Assembly: GCF_025370785.1 (NCBI RefSeq) | Contig: NZ_JAMXFA010000007.1 | Location: 1 to 64,000 of the forward strand | Length of the DNA stretch: 64,000 nucleotides | DNA from: Laspinema olomoucense D3b | Lineage (GTDB): Bacteria > Cyanobacteriota > Cyanobacteriia > Cyanobacteriales > Laspinemataceae | Direction of reading: 5' to 3' | Translations under genes and position numbers: made by a program | Notes under the pieces: model-generated | The model's database searches: none | Told to the model about the DNA's origin: nothing | Seen by the model: only the letters and a program-made list of their open reading frames with translations | In this document: positions 46,344-56,007 of the stretch, one piece after another | Layout: the number at the start of each line of letters is the position of its first letter | Numbering within the stretch: the first letter of the stretch is position 1

Positions 46344-47180
46344 ATGAATTATCAGAAAACAAGCATTTGTAAACTCTGTAAGGGAAAAACAAACTATCTA
46401 TTTTCCTTAGAAATCGCTCAATCTATTAACGCTGATTATTATGAGTGTGAAGTATGCAAGACCCTGCAATCCTACCATTTAGATGATATGTCTTCCAACG
46501 AATTAAAAAATTTTTATGAATCTACTGATAGTTTAGGTTTAGATAATGGGGCAGCGTGGAGACAATATTGTATTGTCAATCGTTTACAAACTCTTGTTAG
46601 ACTCAAACTAATTCGTTCTTTCTCATTAGAAGGTTTTAAAGTATTAGATTTTGGTGCTGGTTCAGGATTTGTGTCAAGTAGTTTAAAATTCAAATTAGGC
46701 TGGGATGTTTATACATATGAACCATACATTAAACCTTATTTCTCAACGGTTAAGTTTTTAAAAAATATAGATGAAGTAATTGCCAATAAACCTTATAACT
46801 TAATCATAGAGAGTGAAGTATTTGAACACTTAAATAAACCTGCTGATACATTGAATATGATGCGAGATATTTTACATAAAGATTGGTTTTATGTTTTTGT
46901 TACTACAGGTTTATATATTCCAGGTAAAAGAGATAAAAGTTGGGCTTATTTAGCACCTATGACGGGTCAACACACTACATTTTATTCAACAGAATCTATG
47001 AAAAAAGTAGGCGAAATTTTAGGAAGTTCTAGGATTTATCAGATAGGGGCTGAATATGAATGGCTTTTTGCCAAATATCCATCAAAAATGCCCCTATTAC
47101 ATGATATAACCAATATATTTTCTCTAAAATTTTTACAAATGCAAGTAAAATGGGGATTCTTACCCAAAATTGAAGAATAA
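46344..47180 (+). CDS. class I SAM-dependent methyltransferase with Zn-ribbon
   Basis: Protein of 278 aa. It begins with a four-cysteine ribbon (CKLCKGK ... YYECEVCKT) and continues with a class I methyltransferase core: motif I VLDFGAGSGFVSS (about 103-115), then LIIESEVFEHLNKPADTLNMM and ITPMTGQHTTFYS-like late motifs (APMTGQHTTFYSTESM). Such Methyltransf_23 proteins lie in O-antigen loci and methylate sugars. Placed directly after wzt, a capping methylation recognised by Wzt_C is an attractive but unproven idea. AT-rich DNA. Confidence 0.85.
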   Translation: MNYQKTSICKLCKGKTNYLFSLEIAQSINADYYECEVCKTLQSYHLDDMSSNELKNFYESTDSLGLDNGAAWRQYCIVNRLQTLVRLKLIRSFSLEGFKVLDFGAGSGFVSSSLKFKLGWDVYTYEPYIKPYFSTVKFLKNIDEVIANKPYNLIIESEVFEHLNKPADTLNMMRDILHKDWFYVFVTTGLYIPGKRDKSWAYLAPMTGQHTTFYSTESMKKVGEILGSSRIYQIGAEYEWLFAKYPSKMPLLHDITNIFSLKFLQMQVKWGFLPKIEE

Positions 47181-47203
47181 AAATCACATTAGAGAATAAA
47201 ATT

Positions 47204-48433
47204 ATGAAAATTTTAATTTGGAATCCCTATCTTAGTCTGGGTGGTGGTTTACGTTTATTGATAAAGTTGACAGAAGCAATATCATGTCAGGCCGATGTTA
47301 AATTAGTGAGATTGGCACTTCCTTCTGGTTGTATAAATAACCCTGAAATGCTTAATAATAAAAAAGTGGAAATTCTGGAACTAAATCAGTTCTGGCTAGA
47401 AAAACATCAAATAATTTTAGGGATTAAAGGTACAATAAGGATAAAATCACTATTACGGCGTTTATTACCTCAATTTTTAGCTCAAGGTAAACAAAAACAA
47501 TTTCAAAATGCAGTTGCAGACTGTGATTTAATTTACTGCCCTTGGCCTCACCGACTCACCTTTCCCCTTACCGATAAACCAGTAATTTGTACTTTTCAAG
47601 ATGCTACACTATTAGAATTTCCGGAAATACTTGGTGGTCAAGTAAGCTATTTAGAATGGCAACTGTCAAAAGTATGGATGGAAAAATCTACTAGGATAGT
47701 TGTTTCATCAAATTCCACTAAAGAAAAATTGATTAAGCAATTTGGAAAAATCTGTCAAAAAGCCGATCTAATTCATCATGCTATATTACCCGAAACCCAA
47801 CAAAACTTACCTTTAGATTGTTCTAAGTTATTAGATAACCTTCCTAAAAAATATGTAATTTTTCCTGCTAATATAACAACACATAAAAATCATTATAATC
47901 TGCTTATAGCGTGGTCACGATTTCAACGGCGCAAAGAATTTCCTTTAATTTTGTTGGGTAATGGGATACAAGATTTAAACTACTCCAACCCTTATTTCCC
48001 AGAATATTGGTCAGCCGCAAGACTTACTGGAGTGATTTATCGAACTAATCTAATTTTAAGAGAAGATATTTATGCGTTAGGTTATGTTGATGATGCTGAT
48101 GTTATCAGTCTAATTAGTCAAGCAACAGCATTAATCATGCCCACTTTAGCAGAAGGTGGTGGTAGTTTTCCAGTTGAAGAAGCTTTGACTTTTGGAGTGC
48201 CAGTTTTGTGTTCCAATATACCCGTAATGCAAGAGCATCTTTCTTATAGAAGTGCTAAAATTGCTTGGTTTGATCCTGACTGTCCTAGTTCTATTGTTGA
48301 AGCTTTGAATACTTTTTTTGAGAATTATGCAGAATATAAGCAATCAGCTATTAAGGGCATGACAGATCCTCGTCCTTCATGGGATGATATTGCTAGTCAA
48401 TATGTTAAAGTCTTTAATGAAGCATTAAATTAA
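47204..48433 (+). CDS. GT4-type glycosyltransferase
   Basis: GT-B fold transferase of 409 aa. N-terminal domain begins MKILIWNPYLSLGGGLRLL; the C-terminal nucleotide-sugar domain has the EX7E-like region PTLAEGGGSFPVEEALTFGVPVLCS (about 310-335) and VIFPANITTHKNHYNLLIAW. Donor and acceptor cannot be predicted. It is 23 bp after the methyltransferase gene and 35 bp before the aminotransferase gene, part of a tight run of genes on the same strand in AT-rich DNA. Confidence 0.87.
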   Translation: MKILIWNPYLSLGGGLRLLIKLTEAISCQADVKLVRLALPSGCINNPEMLNNKKVEILELNQFWLEKHQIILGIKGTIRIKSLLRRLLPQFLAQGKQKQFQNAVADCDLIYCPWPHRLTFPLTDKPVICTFQDATLLEFPEILGGQVSYLEWQLSKVWMEKSTRIVVSSNSTKEKLIKQFGKICQKADLIHHAILPETQQNLPLDCSKLLDNLPKKYVIFPANITTHKNHYNLLIAWSRFQRRKEFPLILLGNGIQDLNYSNPYFPEYWSAARLTGVIYRTNLILREDIYALGYVDDADVISLISQATALIMPTLAEGGGSFPVEEALTFGVPVLCSNIPVMQEHLSYRSAKIAWFDPDCPSSIVEALNTFFENYAEYKQSAIKGMTDPRPSWDDIASQYVKVFNEALN

Positions 48434-48468
48434 GTGGTTTTTGAGAGTGTAGTATCCCAATTACAATT

Positions 48469-49560
48469 ATGCACAAAATTCCTGTTTATCAACCATCTTT
48501 GGTGGGAAACGAAAAAAAATACGTAAACGATTGTCTAGATGCTAACTGGATTTCTTCAAAGGGTAAATATGTTCAACTCTTTGAAAAAGAATTTGCTAGT
48601 TATGTTAAAGTCAATTATGCTACGGGAGTATGTAACGGTACAGTGGCTTTACATTTAGCTTTATTAGCTTTAGGAATTGGTCAAGGAGATGAGGTTATTG
48701 TTCCTACTTTAACCTATATTGCTTCAGTAAATACTATCACTTATACCGGAGCAATTCCGGTTTTTGTAGATTCACTTCCTGATACTTGGCAAATCGATCC
48801 TGAAGATGTTATTAGAGCGATTACACCGAAAACTAAAGCCATATTAGCAGTTCATCTTTATGGGCATCCTTGTGATCTGTCCGCCTTAAAAGAAATAGCC
48901 AAGAAACATCGGTTATTTTTAATAGAAGATTGTGCTGAAGCTATTGGTTCATTATATCAGAATCAGCACGTTGGTACTTTTGGAGATGTGGCTACTTTTA
49001 GCTTTTATGGTAATAAAACCATTACCACAGGTGAAGGAGGTATGGTCATAACTAATGATCAAACAATTTTTGATCGTGCTGTTCATTTTAAAGGACAAGG
49101 TTTAGCCAAATATCGAGAATACTGGCATGACGTTATAGGATATAATTATCGTATGACTAATCTTTGTGCAGCCATAGGATTAGCTCAATTAGAAAAAATT
49201 CAGACAATTATTAAGAAGAAACGTCAAATTGCTGAACTTTATAAAGAGTTACTTCAGGATACAAATTTTAAAGTACATCCTGAAATTGGCGATGTTTTTC
49301 ACTCCTATTGGATGGTATCAATTCTAGTGGATCAAGCCAATCAACGAGATACAGTTAGAGAACATTTAGCACAAGCTGGAATCGAAACTCGTCCTGTATT
49401 TTATCCTGTTCATACTATGCCAATGTATTCTCAAAAATATCAGAAACATCAAGTAGCTGAGGATATTGGATGGCGAGGAATTAATCTTCCTAGTTATCCT
49501 GATTTATCCGAAGAACAAATTAAATATATTTGTGATACTTTGAATAAGACAAATTATTAA
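48469..49560 (+). CDS. DegT/DnrJ/EryC1/StrS PLP-dependent sugar aminotransferase
   Basis: Transfers an amino group to a keto-sugar nucleotide. The 363-aa protein begins IPVYQPSLVGNEKKYVND, has CNGTVALHLALLALGIGQGDEVIVPTLTYIASVN, LIEDCAEAIGS, and the PLP lysine at 183 in SFYGNKTITTGEGGM. This GNKTITTGEGG form is seen in perosamine-synthetase-type enzymes. With the adjacent acetyltransferase it suggests an N-acylated amino-deoxy sugar. rfbB at 17.7 kb could supply a 4-keto substrate if the sugar is dTDP-linked; a GDP-mannose 4,6-dehydratase elsewhere is the alternative. Confidence 0.92.
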   Translation: MHKIPVYQPSLVGNEKKYVNDCLDANWISSKGKYVQLFEKEFASYVKVNYATGVCNGTVALHLALLALGIGQGDEVIVPTLTYIASVNTITYTGAIPVFVDSLPDTWQIDPEDVIRAITPKTKAILAVHLYGHPCDLSALKEIAKKHRLFLIEDCAEAIGSLYQNQHVGTFGDVATFSFYGNKTITTGEGGMVITNDQTIFDRAVHFKGQGLAKYREYWHDVIGYNYRMTNLCAAIGLAQLEKIQTIIKKKRQIAELYKELLQDTNFKVHPEIGDVFHSYWMVSILVDQANQRDTVREHLAQAGIETRPVFYPVHTMPMYSQKYQKHQVAEDIGWRGINLPSYPDLSEEQIKYICDTLNKTNY

Positions 49561-49584
49561 TATTGAGCATAATAAATTAATTTT

Positions 49585-50064
49585 ATGAACTATATAGGTT
49601 TTAGATTATTGCACAGTTCTGATGCACAAGATTTAAGTAATCTATTACTAAATAGTTTATCAGAATATGTAAAATATTTTCATCCTTTTGATTTTGAACT
49701 ATTATCTATTCAAAAAAGACTTGATATTGCTATTAATGATAAATTCTTTGGCATAGAAGTTAAAGATAATAGTTTAGCTCATTCTAAATTAATTGGCTTT
49801 TATATGTTAAGAGGTATGGATGAAGGATACACAGAACCGATGTATGGAGTTTTTATTGATCAACAATGGCAAGGTAAAGGAATAGCTAAATTAAGTCTTT
49901 ATCATGCAGAATGCTTTTGTAAAATCAATTTATATCAACGGATATTACTGAAAGTCCATCATAACAACGACCGCGCCCAAAAACTATATAAGTCTATAGG
50001 TTTCCAATTTTTAAGAGAAGATCCGAAGATTAATAATGTAGTTTTATACAAAGATATACCTTAA
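49585..50064 (+). CDS. GNAT-family N-acetyltransferase
   Basis: Acetyl-CoA-dependent acyltransferase of 159 aa with a GNAT core: YGVFIDQQWQGKGIAKLSLYHAECF holds the acetyl-CoA loop (Q-x-x-G-K-G/I), and LKVHHNNDRAQKLYKSIGFQF is the classical C-terminal motif B. It sits between the aminotransferase and a GT4 gene, 24 bp after the former, so N-acylation of the newly made amino sugar is the likely job. Confidence 0.87.
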   Translation: MNYIGFRLLHSSDAQDLSNLLLNSLSEYVKYFHPFDFELLSIQKRLDIAINDKFFGIEVKDNSLAHSKLIGFYMLRGMDEGYTEPMYGVFIDQQWQGKGIAKLSLYHAECFCKINLYQRILLKVHHNNDRAQKLYKSIGFQFLREDPKINNVVLYKDIP

Positions 50065-50079
50065 AAAGGTTCAATTCTT

Positions 50080-51306
50080 ATGAAAATAGGTTATTACTTA
50101 GGTAGTGCTAGTTTAGATGGTGGAGGAACTGCTCCTTATGGTTGGCGACTTCTTGAGTTATTATTAAATAATAGTAAAAATTATGATATAGAAATTGTCA
50201 TTTTATGTACTGAAGAAGTGCAAAAAGGTTCTCTTGAATTAATAACCAAATATCAAGCACAAGGAACAACCGCTATTATCAAATCTTATAATTTTAATTA
50301 TGTTGAGCGTATAAGTAGAATAGCGGGAATTGCTTTAGCTAAAATTTTAGATAAATTAAATATCGATCAAAAATTCGCATTCTACTTAAATCCTCTTTAT
50401 CGTTGGTTTGCTTCCTTAGATATTGATTTACTTCATGTTCCTTATCAAACAGCACCTATTTATGATTTTTATGCTTTACCATATCCATTTATTATAACAA
50501 TGCACGATGTTCAAGAGTTACATTTTCCTGAATTTTTTACTCCTGAAGAACGTGCTTTTAGAGCAGAACATTACTGGAAATCTCTTAAATATGCTAGTGG
50601 TGTAGTTGTTTCTTTTAATCATGTTAAACAAGACTTAATCAAATATTTTCATTTACCAGAATCAAAAATTTATGTTTGTCCACCACCTTATACCCAAATA
50701 AAATTAGTTTCTTCTACAAAAGAAGAAACTGAAGTTTATAGCAAAAAATATAGTAATTTTCAAGATTTTATCCTTTATCCTGCTCAAACTTGGGAACATA
50801 AAAACCATCTATCTTTGATTAAATCTGTTGAATTAATTAAAGCCAAATATAATCGCTCTATTACTGTAATCTTTACTGGTAAAAAGAATGATCGTTTTTT
50901 TCCCAAAATAGAGAAATTTTTAATAAAATCAACAGTATCACAACAGGTTATTTTTACAGATATCGTACCTGAAACTGAACTGCATTGGTTATATAAAAAT
51001 TGTGCTTTAGTAGTTGTTCCTACCTTATACGAAGCCGGAAGTTTTCCATTATTAGAAGCTATAGCTTTAGGTGTTCCCGTTATCTGTTCTTCTGTAACTT
51101 CTTTGCCAGAGACTATAGGAGATTCACGATTTATTTTTAATCCCCTTGATCTTGAAGCAATGGCTAATTCAATATTACAAATGATTGATGGGGAGGAGCT
51201 TCGTAATGACAATATACTTAATAGTAAAAAGAGAATTCAAGAATTACGAGAAATTAATTCTGCCCCTGCTTTTATTAACGCTTATCGCCAAGTTTTGCGT
51301 AACTAA
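50080..51306 (+). CDS. GT4-type glycosyltransferase
   Basis: GT-B glycosyltransferase of 408 aa. The N-terminal part has IGYYLGSASLDGGGTAPYGWRLLELL and the acceptor-side HVPYQTAPIYDF; the C-terminal part has DFILYPAQTWEHKNHLSLIKS, and PTLYEAGSFPLLEAIALGVPVICSSV with the EX7E motif. Donor specificity unknown. It lies 15 bp after the acetyltransferase gene. A dead fragment of another GT4 follows. Confidence 0.88.
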   Translation: MKIGYYLGSASLDGGGTAPYGWRLLELLLNNSKNYDIEIVILCTEEVQKGSLELITKYQAQGTTAIIKSYNFNYVERISRIAGIALAKILDKLNIDQKFAFYLNPLYRWFASLDIDLLHVPYQTAPIYDFYALPYPFIITMHDVQELHFPEFFTPEERAFRAEHYWKSLKYASGVVVSFNHVKQDLIKYFHLPESKIYVCPPPYTQIKLVSSTKEETEVYSKKYSNFQDFILYPAQTWEHKNHLSLIKSVELIKAKYNRSITVIFTGKKNDRFFPKIEKFLIKSTVSQQVIFTDIVPETELHWLYKNCALVVVPTLYEAGSFPLLEAIALGVPVICSSVTSLPETIGDSRFIFNPLDLEAMANSILQMIDGEELRNDNILNSKKRIQELREINSAPAFINAYRQVLRN

Positions 51307-51482
51307 ATAATGGCTTTACGGTAGACTGTGATGGCATTTGCAGCACATAATTAGACTTACAAGCCAAGCGGCAGTATATAAAAATCATCAATCAATCCTA
51401 TTACAACTTGGTAATTGAGTATCGCATCCAGGGCATAGCCAGGGTTTAAAACCCCTGTCTCAAAGCTGAAGCAGTTGAAAAC

Positions 51483-51722
51483 TTGCTCGATGACCAGGAT
51501 TTTACTATAATTTCAGCAGCAAATATCAGATTCACACTCCTACGTCTGACAGCCAGTGGAGTAATTTTAAAACTAATTAAGGACGATCGCCTCCGAGAAA
51601 CAATGAGTCAGCAGTGTAGAGCGATCGCTCTTAAAGAATACTGTCTTGAGTTACAGGCGCTTAGATATATCCAACTATATCAGAACGCCTTGAAAACAAC
51701 TTGTGCTTTCAATAAAAACTGA
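51483..51722 (+). pseudogene. C-terminal remnant of a GT4 glycosyltransferase
   Basis: The segment encoding GVILKLIKDDRLRETMSQQCRAIALKEYCLELQALRYIQLY looks like the last helices of a GT4 enzyme; the catalytic domains are missing. The open frame starts at a TTG without a ribosome site. This fragment has the only exact HIP1 site I saw within the AT-rich cassette, so it may derive from the resident genome. The 51307-51482 stretch before it is non-coding. Confidence 0.65.
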
Positions 51723-51808
51723 TATTACAATTTGAGTAATCAAGATGTAGCAGCAAATCTTTCTAAATCTCTATTAAGCAAAAAACAAGCAAACAACCGA
51801 ATTATATT

Positions 51809-52612
51809 ATGATGTTAAAATTGTCAAAAACATATATTAAAAAGGTTTTCTACAGTTTAGGGATAGAAATCCGAAAAGTTGAAAATTACGGGCATTCATA
51901 TCCCAGAGATTTTATGTATGGGTGTCTGTATCAAGCTGCTAAAAATGGTTTGCAGCCCAAAACTATAGTAGATGTTGGTGCAGCAAATGGTACACCTGCA
52001 CTATACCAAATTTTTCCAGAAGCTAAACATATTTTAGTTGAGCCTCTCGAAGAGTTTTCTTCAGATTTAGAGCAAATCGTTTCTCAACTTAAAAAAGCTG
52101 AATATATAGCTGCGGCAGCATCAAATCAAACAGGGACAACAGTAATTAATGTTCATCCAGACCTTGTAGGCTCATCAATTTATCAAGAAGAAGAGGATTC
52201 AGATGTTAATGGATTCGATCGAATAGTTCCTACCGTAACGCTGGATGAAATATGCACAAATGCAGTCGAACCGTTTTTGATCAAAATTGACGCTCAAGGC
52301 GCGGAAATAGATGTTTTAACAGGAGGACTACAAACCCTAAAAAAAACAGAATGCGTTATCCTTGAAGTCTCTTTATTTAATTTTTTTAAAGGTGCGCCTG
52401 TGTTTGATGAGTGCATAGATTTTATGAAAGAGCGAGGGTTCGTCGTATATGACATATTTGACTTGAAATATCGTTTGCTTGATGGAGCGATGTCTCAGAT
52501 TGATATAGCTTTTGTTCCAGAAAAAAGCGAACTGAGAAAATTTCATTTTTATGCAACCAGAGAACAACGGAAAAAACAAAATCAACGCTTAAAGAAAAGT
52601 GTAGGGAAGTAA
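51809..52612 (+). CDS. FkbM-family SAM-dependent methyltransferase
   Basis: O-methyltransferase of the FkbM family, 267 aa. Motif I is TIVDVGAANGTPALYQIFP, followed by HILVEPLEEF (acidic ribose contact), then TVTLDEIC and FLIKIDAQGAEIDVLTGG, the family fingerprint before VILEVSLF. FkbM enzymes methylate sugar hydroxyls in glycan and polyketide pathways. It follows the GT remnant and precedes a GT2 gene. Two adjacent ATGs allow either start. Confidence 0.9.
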   Translation: MMLKLSKTYIKKVFYSLGIEIRKVENYGHSYPRDFMYGCLYQAAKNGLQPKTIVDVGAANGTPALYQIFPEAKHILVEPLEEFSSDLEQIVSQLKKAEYIAAAASNQTGTTVINVHPDLVGSSIYQEEEDSDVNGFDRIVPTVTLDEICTNAVEPFLIKIDAQGAEIDVLTGGLQTLKKTECVILEVSLFNFFKGAPVFDECIDFMKERGFVVYDIFDLKYRLLDGAMSQIDIAFVPEKSELRKFHFYATREQRKKQNQRLKKSVGK

Positions 52613-52655
52613 CTCCATAGCAATTTGATCAACGCATACCTTTCAAAGTTTAATT

Positions 52656-53558
52656 ATGAATGTTCCCAAAATATCTATTGTTACACCATCTTTCAATCAA
52701 GCTGAATTCCTAGAGTCAACCATCCAAAGCGTTTTATCACAAAATTATCCAAATTTGGAATATATTATCATTGACGGGGGCTCATCAGATCACAGTTTAG
52801 CACTTATAAAAAAGTACGAAAAATACCTACACTTTTGGTGCAGTGAACCTGATGGTGGGCAATATGATGCGATCGACAAAGGGTTTAGCCACTCAACAGG
52901 TGAGATTATGTCATGGATTAACAGCGACGACCTATACTATCCGTGGACTTTTAAAACAGTAGCCAGTATTATGTCCGAACTTCCTCAAGTTGAATGGCTA
53001 ACAACACTTAACCTGGGGGAATGGGATTGGCACGGTTTTTGTAGCGGCTTCACATCTTCTCCCGGATATTCAAAAGAAGCATTTCTTGATGGTCTTTATT
53101 GTCCGCAAAACAAAAATTATAGTGGTTTTGTAATCCAGCAAGAATCTACTTTTTGGAAAAGAAGTCTTTGGGAAAAATCTGGAGGTCATCTTTCAACTGA
53201 ATTTAAACTGGCAGGTGATTTTGAGTTGTGGTCACGCTTTTTCTATTGTGCAGAATTATATAACGTCAAATCACCATTAGGAGGATTTCGCAGACAAATC
53301 AATCAGAGAAGCCGTCAAATTGATTTGTATGCCGAAGAAAGTCAGAAAATCTTATTAAAAATGAGTAAAAACCTAGATTATCATTCAAATTTTTTAAAAT
53401 TTCTTGCCCATCATATGATGATACATAGATTACCAAAAAAAACCAGATCAAAAATTCTTTCAATACTTAGCTTCTGTGGTTATACAGCCAACGAGGTAGT
53501 CAGAAAAAATGCAGATTCATCAGAAGCTTACTGGGATATAGAACAGTACAATTTTTAG
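52656..53558 (+). CDS. GT2 glycosyltransferase
   Basis: GT-A fold transferase of 300 aa. It begins with ISIVTPSFNQAEFLESTIQSVLSQNYPNLEYIIIDGGSSD, has EPDGGQYDAIDKGFSHSTGEIMSWINSDD (DXD-type metal site in NSDD) and KLAGDFELWSRFF. Substrates unknown. It is 43 bp after the FkbM gene. The C-terminal ~60 residues are basic and have no membrane segment. Confidence 0.9.
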   Translation: MNVPKISIVTPSFNQAEFLESTIQSVLSQNYPNLEYIIIDGGSSDHSLALIKKYEKYLHFWCSEPDGGQYDAIDKGFSHSTGEIMSWINSDDLYYPWTFKTVASIMSELPQVEWLTTLNLGEWDWHGFCSGFTSSPGYSKEAFLDGLYCPQNKNYSGFVIQQESTFWKRSLWEKSGGHLSTEFKLAGDFELWSRFFYCAELYNVKSPLGGFRRQINQRSRQIDLYAEESQKILLKMSKNLDYHSNFLKFLAHHMMIHRLPKKTRSKILSILSFCGYTANEVVRKNADSSEAYWDIEQYNF

Positions 53559-53871
53559 TTTAATAATTGTATGATCAAATAAATATATGCCTTGAAACCA
53601 CAAATAACACAACAATGAAACAAAATATTTATTTTACAGGCTACTTACAAATGAGCATTAATAGACATTAACCAATAAATTATCTCTGTTTTTTCGTTGA
53701 AGAATCCAAGGTGATTTCCCATTAGAATCCAGAACAATATAAATGGATTACTAAATGTCCCTATTGAAGTAAGATCATTACTGACTAAAACAATAATAAA
53801 GAATTAACAAATGTCAGTAAAGGAGATTCTGGTAACACAATAATTTCCTAAGATGTTGCTCAAATAAGCCA
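53559..53871. other. AT-rich intergenic region
   Basis: About 310 bases between two GT2 genes with the same orientation. Strongly AT-rich, full of stop codons in all frames, with no pseudogene, RNA or repeat that I can identify. It may hold an internal promoter. Confidence 0.5.
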
Positions 53872-54816
53872 ATGACTCATGCTCATCACCAATCAAATAA
53901 GGATAAATTATATTTACATATGTCAATTCCCAAAATCGAATATTACTGCACAAAACTAGAAAGATCCCAACCTTATTTAAAGGGGGGCAGACGTCTTTTG
54001 CCTAATTGTAATAATGAAGAAAAGTGCCATCCTGAAAAGCCTCTGGTCAGTATAGTTACTGTTGTTTACAATGCTGAAATGTACCTGGAGAAAACTATTC
54101 AGAGTGTGATTAACCAGACTTACGAAAATATAGAGTATATCATAATTGATGGGGGAAGCCAAGACTTGACTTTAGAAATTATCAAAAAATATGAAGAAAA
54201 AATAAGTTACTGGATCAGTGAATCTGACTTGGGTATTTATGATGCGATGAACAAAGGGATCGCATTGTGTAAAGGCGATATTATAGGTATTATGAATGCA
54301 GGAGATATATACACAACTGAAGCCGTATCAACTGTAATAAATAGTTATGAAAATAGTCCTATTTCACAAATTATAGTTGGAAACTGTAAAGTAACCCTAG
54401 ATTTTGAACATTCAAAATGGGTAGTAGTATCTGGAAAAATCGATAAACTTCCATATAAAACCTTGCCTCACCCCTCAGTCTTCGTCACCTTGTCCGTCTA
54501 TAAGGAACAAGGGCTTTACAATACTTCTTTTAGAATAGCTGGTGACTATGACTTTTTATGTCGCTGCTTTAATAAAAAAGTTAAATTCATTCATGTAGAT
54601 ACAGTTATAGCTATTGCAAGTCAGCCAGGACTTTCCAGTAATTATTATTTAAATGAAGCTGAATGCTTAAGAGTCCGTTTACAGAATCATTTACCTTTTT
54701 ATTTATCAATTTTTATGAGTATATTTTCATTTGTAACAATTACCCTTCATAAAATTTTAGCGAATTTAGGTTTATGGGCTGTAGTCGAAAGTCGCAGACA
54801 CGGAACAATCCGTTAA
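53872..54816 (+). CDS. GT2 glycosyltransferase (WcaE-like)
   Basis: GT-A transferase of 314 aa. After a ~50-residue N-terminal extension comes VSIVTVVYNAEMYLEKTIQSVINQTYENIEYIIIDGGSQD, ESDLGIYDAMNKGIALCKGDIIGIMNAGD and RIAGDYDFLCRCF. The metal-site position is NAGD rather than a true DXD, as in WcaE-like enzymes. A C-terminal hydrophobic stretch may contact the membrane. An ATG 16 codons in would trim the extension; no ribosome site settles it. Confidence 0.87.
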   Translation: MTHAHHQSNKDKLYLHMSIPKIEYYCTKLERSQPYLKGGRRLLPNCNNEEKCHPEKPLVSIVTVVYNAEMYLEKTIQSVINQTYENIEYIIIDGGSQDLTLEIIKKYEEKISYWISESDLGIYDAMNKGIALCKGDIIGIMNAGDIYTTEAVSTVINSYENSPISQIIVGNCKVTLDFEHSKWVVVSGKIDKLPYKTLPHPSVFVTLSVYKEQGLYNTSFRIAGDYDFLCRCFNKKVKFIHVDTVIAIASQPGLSSNYYLNEAECLRVRLQNHLPFYLSIFMSIFSFVTITLHKILANLGLWAVVESRRHGTIR

Positions 54817-54876
54817 TATGATTATAAAATGATTTTCGCTATGACTAGGATAAATACCCTATGAGACATATAAAAT

Positions 54877-56007
54877 ATGCATAAAATATTATCTTTATTG
54901 TCTTTGTGGACTCTGTTTTCAATAGATTTTTTAGGGTTTTCTCTTTATCCGTCATATCTGCCTATTCTTTTGTTATTATTTAAAATAAAGATTAAATATA
55001 CTAAATCCATAAAAATATTTATTGTCTGTTTTTTATCCCTATCGTTAATTGCTATAGTTACTAAGTTGCACTTAATTGTAGATGTCGTAAGGGCAATAGT
55101 TATGGTGTGTTACTTTATCTATTTAAAAAATTTTTTTACCAAGGATAAAATTTTTGATATAACCGATATATCAGTAGGCATTTTGGTAGCATATGGATGC
55201 TTTCAGTATATTGCTTTTTTAACTGGATATGGGGAATACGGAGCCTGGTTACATAATCAAATCGGTTATGAAGGATTAGGGGGGCCGTATGATGCACGAG
55301 GTGGCATACCAAGGGTTTCTTCCCTTACTTCAGAGCCTTCATACTTTGCTTTTACCGTTGGAATATACTTATTTATCACAAAAAAAATATTAGTCAAAGT
55401 ATTATGCATTATTGGGTATTTTATAAGTTTCTCCTTTATTTCAATATATGGTGCATTAGGATTGATTGGTTTTTATATATTACATAAATTATTGAAAATA
55501 GATTTGTTTTTATATATGATATTGATATTTATAGTTCAGGTATTATTTGTATATACTTACTACGCAAATTTGGCATATATTGAAACATTTACCGCAAGAT
55601 ATACAGGTTTGAGTGAATATTTAGCATCTTCAAATATTGTTGAACTACTGATTGGTATTCCTGATACCGCTGGTCAAATAATCACGATAAAAAGACCATA
55701 TTCAAACATTTCTTCTTTAGTCGTTAATTTTGGAATTATTGGCCTAATCGCATATCTTTACTTTATAGCTAAAATAGGTAAGAAAAATAATATGGCTGCC
55801 CTGGCAATGTATCTTTACAGCTTTAATTACTATTATTTGACTGGCTGGCCTTCGTTCGTAGTTTTCCTTTACATGATCTATATCGATGGAAAAAGTACCA
55901 GTATCAGCAATCGTACCTTGCTTCAATTCAGAAAAGACCATTCTGCGATCACTCAACTCAATCAAAGAACAAACTTATCCAGTTCAAGAAATAATCTGCA
56001 TAGATGA
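54877..56007 (+). CDS. multi-pass membrane protein, O-antigen polymerase (Wzy)-like
   Basis: About ten hydrophobic segments over 376 aa and a large outer loop with VSSLTSEPSYFAF, a motif frequent in Wzy and O-antigen ligase-like proteins. Its likely role is periplasmic polymerisation of lipid-linked repeat units, which is surprising beside a Wzm/Wzt exporter. The C-terminal ~40 residues after MIYIDG are hydrophilic and overlap the next gene by 122 bases in another frame, suggesting that the original stop was lost. No ligase partner or flippase is seen. Confidence 0.7.
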   Translation: MHKILSLLSLWTLFSIDFLGFSLYPSYLPILLLLFKIKIKYTKSIKIFIVCFLSLSLIAIVTKLHLIVDVVRAIVMVCYFIYLKNFFTKDKIFDITDISVGILVAYGCFQYIAFLTGYGEYGAWLHNQIGYEGLGGPYDARGGIPRVSSLTSEPSYFAFTVGIYLFITKKILVKVLCIIGYFISFSFISIYGALGLIGFYILHKLLKIDLFLYMILIFIVQVLFVYTYYANLAYIETFTARYTGLSEYLASSNIVELLIGIPDTAGQIITIKRPYSNISSLVVNFGIIGLIAYLYFIAKIGKKNNMAALAMYLYSFNYYYLTGWPSFVVFLYMIYIDGKSTSISNRTLLQFRKDHSAITQLNQRTNLSSSRNNLHR

